Positions 9,640 to 18,923 of a stretch of 64,000 bases of DNA are shown piece after piece. Each line of letters opens with the position of its first letter. The first letter of the stretch is position 1. Both the position numbers and the translations under genes were made by a program. The notes beneath the pieces are model-generated. The model did no database searches. It worked only from the letters and a program-made list of their open reading frames with translations, and was not told where the DNA came from. This DNA comes from Actinomyces naeslundii (GTDB lineage Bacteria > Actinomycetota > Actinomycetes > Actinomycetales > Actinomycetaceae), in assembly GCF_001956585.1 (NCBI RefSeq), contig NZ_MSRR01000007.1, positions 92,367 through 156,366 of the forward strand. Direction: 5' to 3'.

Positions 9640-10197
9640 TCAGTCCGTTTCACCTCGCCCCGCCTCGTGCAGAAACTCGACGGCCAGGCCGAGCACGCTG
9701 AGCACGGCGTCGTACCGGACGTGCGAGCGGCCCCCACCCAGATGCAGCTCGCGGTGAGCCTCTCCCCACGGGGCAACGACGGCGACATGCACCGTTCCCG
9801 CCGGGTGGGCGTCAGCCGGCCCGGGCCCTGCGACCCCGGTGGTCGCCAACCCCAGATCGGTCCCCAGGAGGCGGCGCACGCCGCGCGCCATCTGGAGGGC
9901 GACGTCACGATCCACCGGTCCGGTCCGCTCCAGGTGAGCGGCATCCACACCGAGGACCTGCACCTTGATCCGGGTGGCGTAAGCGACCACGGCGCCGACA
10001 AGCACACGCGACGCCCCTGGAATCTCCACCAGGCTCGAGGAGACCTGACCACCCGTCAAGGACTCGGCGACCGCCAGCGTCAGCGAGTGATCCCTGGCGG
10101 CTCGCAGAAGGTCAGCCGCTGCCCGCGCACAGCTCTCCCGCTCGTTTCCCCTATGGGCCACCGGGATCTCCGCCCCGGGGAGCTCAGTGGCCGACAT
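9640..10197 (-). CDS. cinA: CinA-type nicotinamide-nucleotide amidohydrolase (PncC)
   Basis: C-terminal CinA domain only, 185 residues, which deamidates nicotinamide mononucleotide in NAD recycling. Family signatures are the AVAESLTGGQVSSSLVEIPGA-like active-site region (TLAVAESLTGG), then VLVGAVVAYAT and TGVAGPGPADAHPAGTVHVA. It overlaps the 3' end of pgsA by 14 bases, so it is probably translated from the same message. The gap of about 160 bases to the clgR-like gene downstream would hold that gene's own promoter. Confidence 0.93.
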   Translation of the reverse strand: MSATELPGAEIPVAHRGNERESCARAAADLLRAARDHSLTLAVAESLTGGQVSSSLVEIPGASRVLVGAVVAYATRIKVQVLGVDAAHLERTGPVDRDVALQMARGVRRLLGTDLGLATTGVAGPGPADAHPAGTVHVAVVAPWGEAHRELHLGGGRSHVRYDAVLSVLGLAVEFLHEAGRGETD

Positions 10198-10807
10198 GGT
10201 CGTCCCGGCGACTGAGGCGCACAGCCTCTCGTACGTAGTCCAGACCTGTCACCACGGTGACGACGAGTGCCGCAGCCACGACGACGTAAGACGCCTTGAG
10301 CAGGAACGCGGCCAGACCTGCGGGCAGGAGGAGGAAGGACCACGGAGTGAGCAGCCCCACCAGCCCCACCATTTGGAGCGTCGTCTTGATCTTACCGCCG
10401 CGTGATGCCGCCATGACGGCGCGGCGCAGCATGAAGAACCGCATGACCGTGATGCCGAGCTCGCGCACGACGATGAGGATGGTGACCCACCACCACAGCC
10501 TGTCGTTGATGCTCAGCAGGACGAAGGCGGACAGGGTCAGCGCCTTGTCCGCGATCGGATCGGCGATCTTGCCGAAGGAGGTCACCAGCCCCCACGATCG
10601 CGCGAGCTGACCGTCAAGACGGTCCGTGAAGGCAGCCACCACGAAGACGACGACCGCAGCGAGCCTGTCTTGATCTCCCGGAAGCAGGGAGAGCCAGATG
10701 AAGACGGGGACGAGCAGCAGTCGCAACACCGTCAGGGCGTTGGCGATGTTGAGCAGCGGCGCCTGCTCTGGCTGCGCGGCGCCGTCCGGGGCGGTCGAGG
10801 CATTCAT
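10184..10807 (-). CDS. pgsA: CDP-diacylglycerol-glycerol-3-phosphate 3-phosphatidyltransferase
   Basis: Makes phosphatidylglycerol-phosphate at the membrane. It has 207 residues and about five membrane segments. The CDP-alcohol phosphotransferase signature D-x2-DG-x2-AR-x8-G-x3-D-x3-D is complete, running from TDRLDGQLAR to GKIADPIADK. The frame is open to 11014, but the extra 69 residues are Arg-rich and unlike the family, so the ATG at 10807 (MNASTAPDG) is chosen. cinA overlaps its end. Confidence 0.93.
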   Translation of the reverse strand: MNASTAPDGAAQPEQAPLLNIANALTVLRLLLVPVFIWLSLLPGDQDRLAAVVVFVVAAFTDRLDGQLARSWGLVTSFGKIADPIADKALTLSAFVLLSINDRLWWWVTILIVVRELGITVMRFFMLRRAVMAASRGGKIKTTLQMVGLVGLLTPWSFLLLPAGLAAFLLKASYVVVAAALVVTVVTGLDYVREAVRLSRRDDHVGH

Positions 10808-11048
10808 CGTGACCAGCCTAGTAGTGCATGCCCTCACACCGTCGAAGACACCTCGATTCGTCTTCTCGACAACGTCGTCCCCGCACGCCTCCGCCGGCCG
10901 CGCCATGGCACCGCTCCATGCGACACGCAGCAGGGGATCAATCCCCACCCGCGGTTTCCCCTGCCATCTCGCCACTTCCACCTCAGGCCGCCGAAAAGAG
11001 CACGGACCGCACACACGCCGTTAAGGTTCGATTCTTACGTTCATAATT

Positions 11049-12437
11049 ATGTATTCCTCTATTTTTCTCTCATCGTCTTTGGCAGGCTCCAACAACTTCG
11101 CTCCTCGGCACCACACCGCCGAGTATCCGAGCGGCTCGCCACGCACCGTACGTGTCGCCCGCAGGTCACGAGGTCCGGGCCTCCTCACCGCCGCCGTTCT
11201 CACCGCCTCCATCGTGGTCGCCGGGTGCTCGCCAAGCTCGGGTCAGTCGCTGTCGGCTCAGTCCGGGCCCACCGGGGCGGGCAGCTCGCAGGACGTGCGA
11301 TTCACCGTGGGTTACGCCGGGGACGTCCTCATGCACATGCCGGTTCTGAGCTCCACTCCAGAAGCCTCGGGCGATATCACCGACAACGTCGCTGCCGAGA
11401 CCCCCTGGGTCGAGGGCCTGGATCTGGCCCTGTGCGGGATGGAGGTTCCCGTCGCTCCGGACGGGGTCTACTCGGGCTTCCCCACCTTCGGCGCTCCTTC
11501 CGAGGTCGTCGGCGCCTTGGCGAGATCCGGGTGGGACGGCTGCGCGACCGCGTCCAATCACTCCGCGGACCGGGGAGAGGAGGGAGTCGTCGCCACCTTG
11601 GACGCCCTGGACTCTCACGGGTTGGGGCACGCGGGCACCTACCGGAGCCGGGAGGACGCCTCCGTGCCCTTCGCGCTCTACGAGCTCGAGCGGGGAGGGC
11701 GCACAGTGACCGTGGCCCAGATATCCACGACCATGGGGCTCAACGGCCTCGATGATCCCACCGGGTACTCAGTGTCGCTCAACGACGTCGGCGCCATCAC
11801 GAAGGCGGCGAAGGCGGCCCGTGCGGCGGGCGCCGACCTCGTCGTCGTCCACTCCCAGATCGGCCAGGAGTACGAGACCACTCCCGACAAGGAGCAGGTC
11901 TCCTACGCCCAGGATCTCGCCGACAGCGGGCAGGTCGACATCTTCTTCGGCGCTCACCCCCATGTGCCTCAGCCCGCCGAGAAGCTCCCCGGGGGAGTCA
12001 AGGGCAAGGGGATGTGGGTGTCGTACTCGGCCGGCAACTACATCTCCAGCCAGGACGAGTCGTACTGCGGACCGTTGTCCGACGTCGGCCAGCTGGTCTG
12101 GGCCGACGTCACCTCCCACGCCGACGGCTCGGTGAGTGTGGACAAACTGAACTGGCACCCGTTCACGGTGGATCAGGGGGCCGGCTACAAGGTCAGGGAC
12201 CTGGCGGCGCTTCACAACGGTGAGCGTCCTGCCGGCCTAAGTCTGGACGAGGAGGAGATCGAGCGACGCTGGAGCATGCTCACCTCAGACGTCAAGGACG
12301 CCTCGACCATGTCCACCACGCCGCCGAAATCCACCGGGCCCGCCCCGACGATTCCCAGTCGGGAAGAGGTCATCAAACGAGCAAGGACGCACCTGGACCC
12401 GCCGGGCACGGCATCGGCCTCCTCATCACCACGATGA
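11049..12437 (+). CDS. CapA-like (PGA_cap) metallophosphatase-fold lipoprotein
   Basis: Exported lipoprotein of 462 residues. The signal peptide ends in a lipobox VAGC (Cys near residue 60). The CapA/PgsA polyglutamate-synthesis domain follows: [33 protein letters not shown] and [10 protein letters not shown] supply the metal-binding His/Asp residues. No capB or capC is nearby, so a role in polyglutamate capsule is not supported; a cell-envelope hydrolase role is as likely. The start is uncertain: a -10-like AT-rich island (cataat at 11042-11047) overlaps the first ATG, so the TTG at 11079 is an alternative. It sits on the opposite strand inside the ftsK-pgsA block, and its last 12 bases overlap the ftsK stop. 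Confidence 0.85.
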   Translation: MYSSIFLSSSLAGSNNFAPRHHTAEYPSGSPRTVRVARRSRGPGLLTAAVLTASIVVAGCSPSSGQSLSAQSGPTGAGSSQDVRFTVGYAGDVLMHMPVLSSTPEASGDITDNVAAETPWVEGLDLALCGMEVPVAPDGVYSGFPTFGAPSEVVGALARSGWDGCATASNHSADRGEEGVVATLDALDSHGLGHAGTYRSREDASVPFALYELERGGRTVTVAQISTTMGLNGLDDPTGYSVSLNDVGAITKAAKAARAAGADLVVVHSQIGQEYETTPDKEQVSYAQDLADSGQVDIFFGAHPHVPQPAEKLPGGVKGKGMWVSYSAGNYISSQDESYCGPLSDVGQLVWADVTSHADGSVSVDKLNWHPFTVDQGAGYKVRDLAALHNGERPAGLSLDEEEIERRWSMLTSDVKDASTMSTTPPKSTGPAPTIPSREEVIKRARTHLDPPGTASASSSPR

Positions 12438-15314
12438 GCCGCGGCCGGTGAGTGACCAGGCGTCCTCCGAGTCCTCCTCGGCGGAGGCATCGTCCCAGGA
12501 CTCCGACTCCGGCAGACTCGAGGCGACCTCCAGAGGGTCCGTGCTGTAACGGTTCGACGGCAGGGCCACCGTACGGGGCTCACCCGCAGCGGCTGGACCA
12601 TCGGAGTCGGGCGCCTCCTGGGATCCCTCAGTGTCTGCTGGGGTCTCAGCGCTTCCGGGGGCGCTCCCCTCCCCCTTGATCCAGGCCAGGGTCTCCTCGA
12701 GCTGCTCGGGCTGGACGAGGACGTCCCGGGCCTTGGAACCCTCGGAGGGGCCGACGACCTCTCGGGACTCGAGCAGGTCCATGAGGCGCCCGGCCTTGGC
12801 GAAGCCGACGCGCAGCTTGCGCTGGAGCATGGAGGTGGAGCCGAACTGGCTGGAGATAATGAGCTCGGCGGCCTGCAGCAGCAGGTCCATGTCGTCGCCG
12901 ATCTCCTCGTCGATCTGCTTCTTGACCTCCGGGACGACGACGTCCTCGCGGTACTCGGGAGTCAGCTGGGCCTTGACGTGCTCAACGACGGAGCGGATCT
13001 CGGACTCGGTGACCCAGGATCCCTGGATGCGCACCGGCGTGGAGGCACCGGGGCCCAGGTAGAGGGCGTCGCCCTGGCCGGTGAGGGTCTCGGCCCCGTT
13101 CTGGTCGAGGATGACGCGGGAGTCCAGCTGGGAGGCGGTGGCGAAGGCCAGGCGCGAGGGCACATTGGACTTGATGAGACCGGTGACCACCTGGGCGACT
13201 GGCCGCTGGGTGGCCAGGACCAGGTGGATCCCGGCGGCGCGGGCCAGCTGGGTGATGCGTTGGATGGAGGCCTCGACGTCCTTGGGCGCCGTCATCATGA
13301 GGTCGGCGAGCTCGTCGACGACGACCAGGAGGTAGGGGTAGGGACTCAGCTCGCGCTGGGAGCCCGGCAGGGGCTGTACCTCCCCGGCTCGCACCGCCTT
13401 GTTGAAGTCATCGATGTGCTTGAAGCCGAAGGAGGCCAGGTCGTCATAGCGGGCGTCCATCTCGCGGACCACCCACTCCAGGGCCTCGGCCGCCTTCTTC
13501 GGGGAGGTGATGATCGGGGTGATGAGGTGCGGGATGCCCTCGTAGATGGTCAGCTCCACCCGCTTGGGGTCGACCAGCACCATGCGCACCTCTTCCGGCG
13601 TGGCGCGCATCATGATCGAGGTGATCATGGAGTTGACGAAGGAGGACTTGCCCGAACCGGTCTGACCGGCCACCAGCAGGTGCGGGGTCTTGGCGAGGTT
13701 GGTGACGATGTAGTCGCCCTCCACGTTCTTGCCCAGCCCCACGACCAGCGGGTGCGCCTGCTTGCGGGCCGCCTGGGAGCGCAGGACGTCGCCGAGCTTG
13801 ACCATCTCGCGGTCGGTGTTGGGGATCTCGATGCCGATGGCGCTCTTGCCGGGGATCGGGGTGAGCAGGCGGATCTCGTCGGAGGCCACCGCGTAGGCGA
13901 TGTTCTTCTCCAGTCCGGTGATGCGCGAGACGTTGACGCCCCGGCCCCGATGGACCTCATAGCGGGTGACCTGGGGGCCGCGAGTGTAGCCGGTGACAGT
14001 GGCGTCCACGTTGAACTCGGCGAAGACGTTCTGCAGCGCCTCGACGATGGCGTCGTTGGCGGGGGTCCGGGTGGCGTGACCAGGGCCGGGGCCGAGCAGC
14101 GAGTCCTCGGGCAGGGCGTAGGTGGAGCCGTCGGGCAGGGCCATGTTGCTCATGTCGCTCATGGCGAGCTGGTCGGCGAGGTCGGGCTCCTCGAGCGGGA
14201 CCTCCGGGGTCTCCTCGGTGACGGCGTCGAAGTCGGACGGCGCGGAACGCTTCGCTGCGGAGGGCCTGCGCTGCGCCGCTGAGGACGGTCTGGTCGCTGC
14301 GGCACCAGCGGGCCGGTTCTTGGCGGGGGATGCGACCGACGGCGCCGATGAGGAGACGGCGTCGTCCTCGTCGCCCACCTCCGGGACGATGAAGGCGGAG
14401 TCGTCGGGTTGTTCGCTGCCAGGATGCTCACTGCCTGGTTCGAGGAGCTCGGTGATCGAGGTCTGCTGGGCCTCCCGGTCGGCGGAGCGCTTTCGTCGAC
14501 CACTGCCTCGCTTGCGCGACGTCGACTCCTCCACCTCCAGCGCGGAGCGGAAGGGCTCGTCACCGTCGTAGGAGTCCAGGAGCGTCGTCTGATCCGAATC
14601 ATCGCCCGCGGTGCCGGTTGGCCCGAGGCCGGAACGGACCCGCCCGAGCAGACGCCGGGCCAGGGAGTCACCGGCGTCGGCGGGCGCTCCGCCTCCGCCA
14701 GCGGCCAGGGACCGGCGCTGGGCCAGCAGGTCGCGGATCTCGGCGATGGTCTTGCCGGACAGAACCAGGGCGGAGAACGCGGCCAGGAGAATGAACAGGA
14801 TGATGGCTCCTACCGAGGAGAACAGCGCCGCCAGCGGGTAACCCACCAGCCACCCCAGGAGTCCGCCGGCGTTCTCCAGACCGGCGACGTTGTCCCTGAG
14901 GATCGGGTTTCCACTGCCGACCTGGATCATTCCGGTCAGAGCGGTCAGCAGGCCCAGGCACCCGACTGAGACCCGCGCGTGAACCGCCCCCATGCTGTGG
15001 GCTCGCAGCATGGCGACCCCCAGCGCGGCCAGGAGCAGGGGCACGAAGATACCGAGGACGCCGACGGGGCCCGCGGCGATGTGGTGCAGCAGGTTCCCTG
15101 CGGCCCCGGAGATCCCGAACCACTCGCGCAGTGCCAGGACAGCCGCCAGGGCCAGAATGAGAAAGGCCCATCCGGTACGGCGGTAGCGCCCACCGGGGGG
15201 CTGGGAACCGGGAGCGGCGAAGGGAGCGGGTCCTTGAGCGGACGCTCCTCGAGGACGCCCCCTGCCGGTTCCGGACGGAGACGTAGCAGTTCTCGTGGTG
15301 CGACGATTGGCCAT
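12426..15314 (-). CDS. ftsK: DNA translocase FtsK/SpoIIIE
   Basis: Pumps chromosome termini through the division septum. It has 962 residues. Four membrane segments lie within residues ~48-200, followed by a low-complexity acidic/Ser/Pro linker (~220-400). The motor domain has Walker [12 protein letters not shown] and the [20 protein letters not shown] segment. The DNA-reading gamma domain ([11 protein letters not shown]) follows. Unusually, about 80 more residues follow the gamma domain, rich in Glu, Asp, Ser and Pro. The pfkB-type gene lies 144 bases upstream on the same strand. Confidence 0.96.
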   Translation of the reverse strand: MANRRTTRTATSPSGTGRGRPRGASAQGPAPFAAPGSQPPGGRYRRTGWAFLILALAAVLALREWFGISGAAGNLLHHIAAGPVGVLGIFVPLLLAALGVAMLRAHSMGAVHARVSVGCLGLLTALTGMIQVGSGNPILRDNVAGLENAGGLLGWLVGYPLAALFSSVGAIILFILLAAFSALVLSGKTIAEIRDLLAQRRSLAAGGGGAPADAGDSLARRLLGRVRSGLGPTGTAGDDSDQTTLLDSYDGDEPFRSALEVEESTSRKRGSGRRKRSADREAQQTSITELLEPGSEHPGSEQPDDSAFIVPEVGDEDDAVSSSAPSVASPAKNRPAGAAATRPSSAAQRRPSAAKRSAPSDFDAVTEETPEVPLEEPDLADQLAMSDMSNMALPDGSTYALPEDSLLGPGPGHATRTPANDAIVEALQNVFAEFNVDATVTGYTRGPQVTRYEVHRGRGVNVSRITGLEKNIAYAVASDEIRLLTPIPGKSAIGIEIPNTDREMVKLGDVLRSQAARKQAHPLVVGLGKNVEGDYIVTNLAKTPHLLVAGQTGSGKSSFVNSMITSIMMRATPEEVRMVLVDPKRVELTIYEGIPHLITPIITSPKKAAEALEWVVREMDARYDDLASFGFKHIDDFNKAVRAGEVQPLPGSQRELSPYPYLLVVVDELADLMMTAPKDVEASIQRITQLARAAGIHLVLATQRPVAQVVTGLIKSNVPSRLAFATASQLDSRVILDQNGAETLTGQGDALYLGPGASTPVRIQGSWVTESEIRSVVEHVKAQLTPEYREDVVVPEVKKQIDEEIGDDMDLLLQAAELIISSQFGSTSMLQRKLRVGFAKAGRLMDLLESREVVGPSEGSKARDVLVQPEQLEETLAWIKGEGSAPGSAETPADTEGSQEAPDSDGPAAAGEPRTVALPSNRYSTDPLEVASSLPESESWDDASAEEDSEDAWSLTGRGSSW

Positions 15315-15458
15315 GATGTCCTAGAAACTATCGGATTCTTGGCTTCAGCGGCCTTGCCACGCCGCCGTGGACAGCCGGAGACGCGTCACCATCTTCTCGC
15401 TGAGCCTCACGAGCAACCACCCACCGGTGAGAAGGGGATGTCGAGGTCCGCGCACGTC

Positions 15459-16394
15459 CTAGGACCTCTCGTCGCTCTCCTGGAGGAACCGGTCGATCTC
15501 CTCGCGGCGCGGGGCCTGCGCCGGCCCGATGCAGGCCACGGCGTGGGCGGCTGCGGCATTGGCGCGTCTTGCCGCCTCGACGACATCGAGTCCGTCAATG
15601 AGGCCGGCGACCAGGACGCCGGTGTGGGTGTCTCCCGCTCCTGTGGTGTCAACGACTTCACGGACGAAACCGGGAACCTCGATCGGTTCGCCTCCGACCG
15701 GGCGCAGGAGGCACCCGTGGGCTCCGGTACGTCGGACGATCAGCGCCCGTGGGCAGGCCTCCCGGATGGCGTCCGGCCCCCCCAGGCGCTCCTCCAGGCG
15801 AGTCATCTCCAGGTCGTTCCCGGTCAGCATCGTCGCCCGGAGGAGCAGCGGCAGGAGCACCTGGTCGGGGATGTCGGGCTGAACCGGCCCCAGGTCGATG
15901 ACCAGTCCGACGTCATCGGGGATCGACAGGAGCCAGTCGGCAAGAACGCCTCGGCTCGTGTAATGGGCCAGGTCGTATCCGGTGGCGTAGACCCAGTCCC
16001 CCACCCTCAGGTCGAGGCTCTCGAGGTCTTCTCGCTGGGGCTCGCCCTCGACACCCGCGGTGGTGATGAAGGTACGTCGACCAGAGGGCTCGATCAGCGT
16101 GGTACAGGTACCGATGTCTCCGACGAGCTCCTCGACGAGCAGCTCGACCTGGTCCAGACGCATCGACTCACGGACCCGCGCCGAGTTGGGGCCGGTTCCC
16201 AGGGTGGCCGCCAGTGCGGTGGGGACACCCTGGCGGGCGGCGGCCGAGACCACCGTGTACCCGCCTCCCACCACCGGGCCCGACGACGCCCCGGTGATCG
16301 CCCCTCCCGGCGTCGGCACTCGGCTGACGTGAAGGGGAATGTCAATGAGAATGGAACCGGTGGATATGAAGCACGCGGGCCGGAACAGAGTCAT
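15459..16394 (-). CDS. PfkB-family carbohydrate kinase
   Basis: Ribokinase-fold sugar or nucleoside kinase, 311 residues. The N-terminus has the GSILIDIPLHVSRVP strand and a glycine-rich lid (GPVVGGGYTVVSAAARQG). The PfkB signature 2 with the catalytic base is DTTGAGDTHTGVLVAG near residue 255. The substrate cannot be read from sequence. Its start is 15 bases after the rnj stop, so it is probably co-transcribed with rnj and possibly with ftsK. It interrupts the usual actinobacterial rnj-ftsK neighbourhood. Confidence 0.9.
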   Translation of the reverse strand: MTLFRPACFISTGSILIDIPLHVSRVPTPGGAITGASSGPVVGGGYTVVSAAARQGVPTALAATLGTGPNSARVRESMRLDQVELLVEELVGDIGTCTTLIEPSGRRTFITTAGVEGEPQREDLESLDLRVGDWVYATGYDLAHYTSRGVLADWLLSIPDDVGLVIDLGPVQPDIPDQVLLPLLLRATMLTGNDLEMTRLEERLGGPDAIREACPRALIVRRTGAHGCLLRPVGGEPIEVPGFVREVVDTTGAGDTHTGVLVAGLIDGLDVVEAARRANAAAAHAVACIGPAQAPRREEIDRFLQESDERS

Positions 16395-16409
16395 GCAGTA
16401 AGCACCCTC

Positions 16410-18095
16410 CTAGGCCTCTATAACGACCGGAACGATCATGGGACGACGCTTGAGTCGACGCCCGATCCAACGCCCCAAGGTGCGGCGCATGACCTGCTGG
16501 AGGGAGTAGGCATCCGCCTTCCCCGTCTCCAGCGCGGCGGACAGCGCCTCAGTGACGTCGGGGAGGATCTCCTCGAAGACCGAGTCGTCCTCGGCCACAC
16601 CCCGGGCCTGGATGTGCGGGCCGGCCAGGATCGTGCCGGTCGTGGTCTCCACGACGGCGTAGACCGATACGAAGCCCTCCTCCGCCAGGATGCGACGGTC
16701 CTTGAGCTCGGCCTCGTCGATCTCGCCCACGGAGGATCCGTCGACATAGATGTAGCCGCAAGGGACCTGGCCGGCGATGCGGGCCACTCCCCCATGAAGG
16801 TCGACCGCCACGCCGTCCTCGCACAGCATGACCCGTTCTGGAGCGACTCCCGTCTTGACGGCGAGCCCTCCATTGGCCACCAGGTGGCGGATCTCGCCAT
16901 GGATGGGCATGACATTGCGGGGCTGGACGATGTTGTAGACGTGGAGCAGCTCCTCGGAGGAGGCGTGCCCGGAGACGTGGACCTTCGCGTTGCCCTGGTG
17001 GACCACGCGCGCCCCCAGCCGCATGAGCTGGTTGATGACCCGGAAGACGGAGTTCTCGTTGCCCGGAATGAGGGAGGAGGCGAAGATGACGGTGTCCCCG
17101 GGCTCGATGGTGACGCTGCGGTGCTCGGAGTGGGCCATCCGGGACAGGGCCGCCATCGGCTCTCCCTGTGAGCCAGTGACCATGAGGACCCTCTCATGCG
17201 GGGGCAGCGAGGTGATGTCGCGGGCATCGATGAGGACGCCGGCGGGGACCTTGAGGTAGCCGCGTTCGGCGGCGATACCCATGTTGCGCACCATGGAGCG
17301 CCCCACCAGGGCGACCCGCCTGCCGTGGAGGGCGGCGGCGTCGAGGACCTGCTGGACCCGGTGGACGTGACTGGCGAAGGAGGCAACGATGATCTGGCCG
17401 TCGGAGTCCGCGAAGACATTGTCCAGGACCTGACCGATCTCGCCCTCGTGGCCGACCATACCGGGGACCTCGGCGTTGGTGGAGTCCACACAGAACAGGT
17501 CAACGCCCTCCTCGCCGAAGCGCGCGAAGGAGCGCAGGTCCGTGATGCGCCCGTCGATGGGCAGGGAGTCCATCTTGAAGTCGCCGGTGGCGAGCACGTT
17601 GCCGGCGTCGGTTCGAATCATGACGGCCATGGCGTCGGGGATGGAGTGGTTGACGGCCACGAACTCCAGGTCGAAGGGGCCGTAGGAGACCTCCTCGTGC
17701 TCGACGACCTGGCGCAGGACCGGGCGAATGCGGTGCTCCTTGAGCTTGGCCTCCACGAAGGCCAGGGTGAGCTCACTGCCCACCAGGGGGATGTCCTCAC
17801 GCAGATGCAGCAGGTATGGCACGCCCCCGATATGGTCCTCGTGGCCGTGGGTCAGGACGAGAGCGACGACGTCGTCGATGCGGTCCTCGATCGAGGAGAA
17901 ATCGGGAAGGATGAGGTCGACACCGGGCTGGTCCTCCTCCGGGAAGAGCACACCGCAGTCGACGATGAGCAGCTTGTCATCAAGCTCGAAGACGGTCATG
18001 TTGCGGCCGACCTCGCCCAGACCTCCCAGCGGAGTGATACGCATGGCACCGTCAGCAAGGGGGCCGGGGGTCTTCAGCACGGGAAAGTTCGTCAC
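16410..18095 (-). CDS. rnj: Ribonuclease J
   Basis: 5'-exonuclease/endonuclease for RNA maturation and decay, 561 residues. It has a beta-lactamase-fold core with metal ligands LTHGHEDHIGG, then ATGDFKMD, a beta-CASP domain (VASFASHVHRVQQVLDAA), and the late HVSGHASSEEL motif typical of RNase J. The start is GTG. It heads the rnj-pfkB-ftsK series; in many actinobacteria dapA lies upstream, whereas here a tRNA array with its own terminator does. Confidence 0.97.
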   Translation of the reverse strand: MTNFPVLKTPGPLADGAMRITPLGGLGEVGRNMTVFELDDKLLIVDCGVLFPEEDQPGVDLILPDFSSIEDRIDDVVALVLTHGHEDHIGGVPYLLHLREDIPLVGSELTLAFVEAKLKEHRIRPVLRQVVEHEEVSYGPFDLEFVAVNHSIPDAMAVMIRTDAGNVLATGDFKMDSLPIDGRITDLRSFARFGEEGVDLFCVDSTNAEVPGMVGHEGEIGQVLDNVFADSDGQIIVASFASHVHRVQQVLDAAALHGRRVALVGRSMVRNMGIAAERGYLKVPAGVLIDARDITSLPPHERVLMVTGSQGEPMAALSRMAHSEHRSVTIEPGDTVIFASSLIPGNENSVFRVINQLMRLGARVVHQGNAKVHVSGHASSEELLHVYNIVQPRNVMPIHGEIRHLVANGGLAVKTGVAPERVMLCEDGVAVDLHGGVARIAGQVPCGYIYVDGSSVGEIDEAELKDRRILAEEGFVSVYAVVETTTGTILAGPHIQARGVAEDDSVFEEILPDVTEALSAALETGKADAYSLQQVMRRTLGRWIGRRLKRRPMIVPVVIEA

Positions 18096-18191
18096 GCGGG
18101 CATCCTACAGAGGGTGCCTCAATAATCGATTGACCCGACCTCATCCGGTTCAGATCCATCATGGGTCATCGGCCATCGCGGGCTAAGACGC

Positions 18192-18229
18192 CGAAGGCTC
18201 GTACCGCCGCAGAGCGGTGCGAGCCTTCG
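18192..18229 (-). terminator. Hairpin terminator after the tRNA-Glu array
   Basis: A 16-base stem (18192-18207 with 18214-18229) has one G-T pair and a 6-base loop. It lies directly after the last tRNA-Glu in the direction of transcription and ahead of rnj, separating the tRNA unit from rnj. Confidence 0.75.
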
Positions 18230-18236
18230 CCTCTCG

Positions 18237-18309
18237 TACCCCCAGCCGGATTCGAACCGGCGCCGCCGCCGTGAGAGGGCGGTGTCCTAGGCCGCTAAAC
18301 GATGGGGGC
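18237..18309 (-). tRNA. tRNA-Glu (CTC), copy 3 of the array
   Basis: 73-base cloverleaf. The acceptor GCCCCCA pairs with the 3' strand, the anticodon loop reads CTCTCAC (anticodon CTC), and the T arm is GGTTCGAATCC. It differs from the other two copies by one base in the D arm (gcggcc instead of gtggcc). No CCA is encoded. Confidence 0.95.
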
Positions 18310-18356
18310 CACTATGTGGTGATGAACCGGACAGACCTGTTGATCTGACCGATCCG

Positions 18357-18429
18357 TACCCCCAGCCGGATTCGAACCGGCGCCGCCGCCGTGAGAGGGC
18401 GGTGTCCTAGGCCACTAAACGATGGGGGC
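18357..18429 (-). tRNA. tRNA-Glu (CTC), copy 2 of the array
   Basis: Cloverleaf of 73 bases, the same as copy 1 throughout. Anticodon CTC. It is separated from its neighbours by spacers of about 40-47 bases, consistent with a single processed transcript. Confidence 0.95.
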
Positions 18430-18469
18430 AATGACAGTCCGGTTATCGCGGGCGACAACCAGACCCTCG

Positions 18470-18542
18470 TACCCCCAGCCGGATTCGAACCGGCGCCGCC
18501 GCCGTGAGAGGGCGGTGTCCTAGGCCACTAAACGATGGGGGC
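18470..18542 (-). tRNA. tRNA-Glu (CTC), copy 1 of the array
   Basis: First tRNA-Glu after tRNA-Gln in the minus-strand unit. It has 73 bases, anticodon CTC and a complete acceptor stem. The 28-base spacer to tRNA-Gln holds no promoter that I can see. Confidence 0.95.
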
Positions 18543-18570
18543 AATAGATCAGCAGATAATAACAGATCCG

Positions 18571-18642
18571 CTGGGGTACCAGGACTCGAACCTAGAATAA
18601 CTGAACCAGAATCAGTCGTGTTGCCAATTACACCATACCCCA
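18571..18642 (-). tRNA. tRNA-Gln (CTG)
   Basis: 72-base cloverleaf with acceptor TGGGGTA pairing with TACCCCA. The anticodon stem ACTGA/TCAGT encloses the loop TTCTGGT, giving anticodon CTG. It leads the tRNA unit. In actinobacteria Gln-tRNA is normally charged with Glu by GltX and then amidated by GatCAB, so its closeness to tRNA-Glu and gltX fits shared use of that enzyme. Confidence 0.95.
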
Positions 18643-18686
18643 AGGGGCTTCACCTCGAACCACTCGCGGCCGAGGCAGCGGGCAGT

Positions 18687-18715
18687 AATCTACACGTCGA
18701 CCACAGCCCTACCAA
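18687..18715 (-). promoter_or_regulatory. Predicted promoter of the tRNA-Gln/tRNA-Glu unit
   Basis: On the minus strand, TTGGTA (-35, 18710-18715) and TAGATT (-10, 18687-18692) are separated by exactly 17 bases. Transcription would start near 18680, about 38 bases ahead of tRNA-Gln. No other good match lies between here and the tRNA genes. Confidence 0.55.
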
Positions 18716-18923
18716 ATCATCAAGGCGTGACTACAGACACACATCGAACACGAGGAGCATTCCGCTCCGCCGCGCTACTTGTATGACGCCTTCGAAGGCC
18801 ACGGGCAGCACGTGACACACCAGCCGGAGAGGCTTCCGGCACCCTCACAACCGAGCGCACCAAGAGAGCCATCCCTTAGACTCGCACGAGTTCCTGCTCG
18901 CCTCATCCCCCTTGGGAGGCCAT

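Noticed and set aside
18237..18542. CRISPR-like regular direct repeats
   Set aside because: Three repeats of 73 bases with spacers of about 40-47 bases fold as tRNA-Glu; they are tRNA genes.
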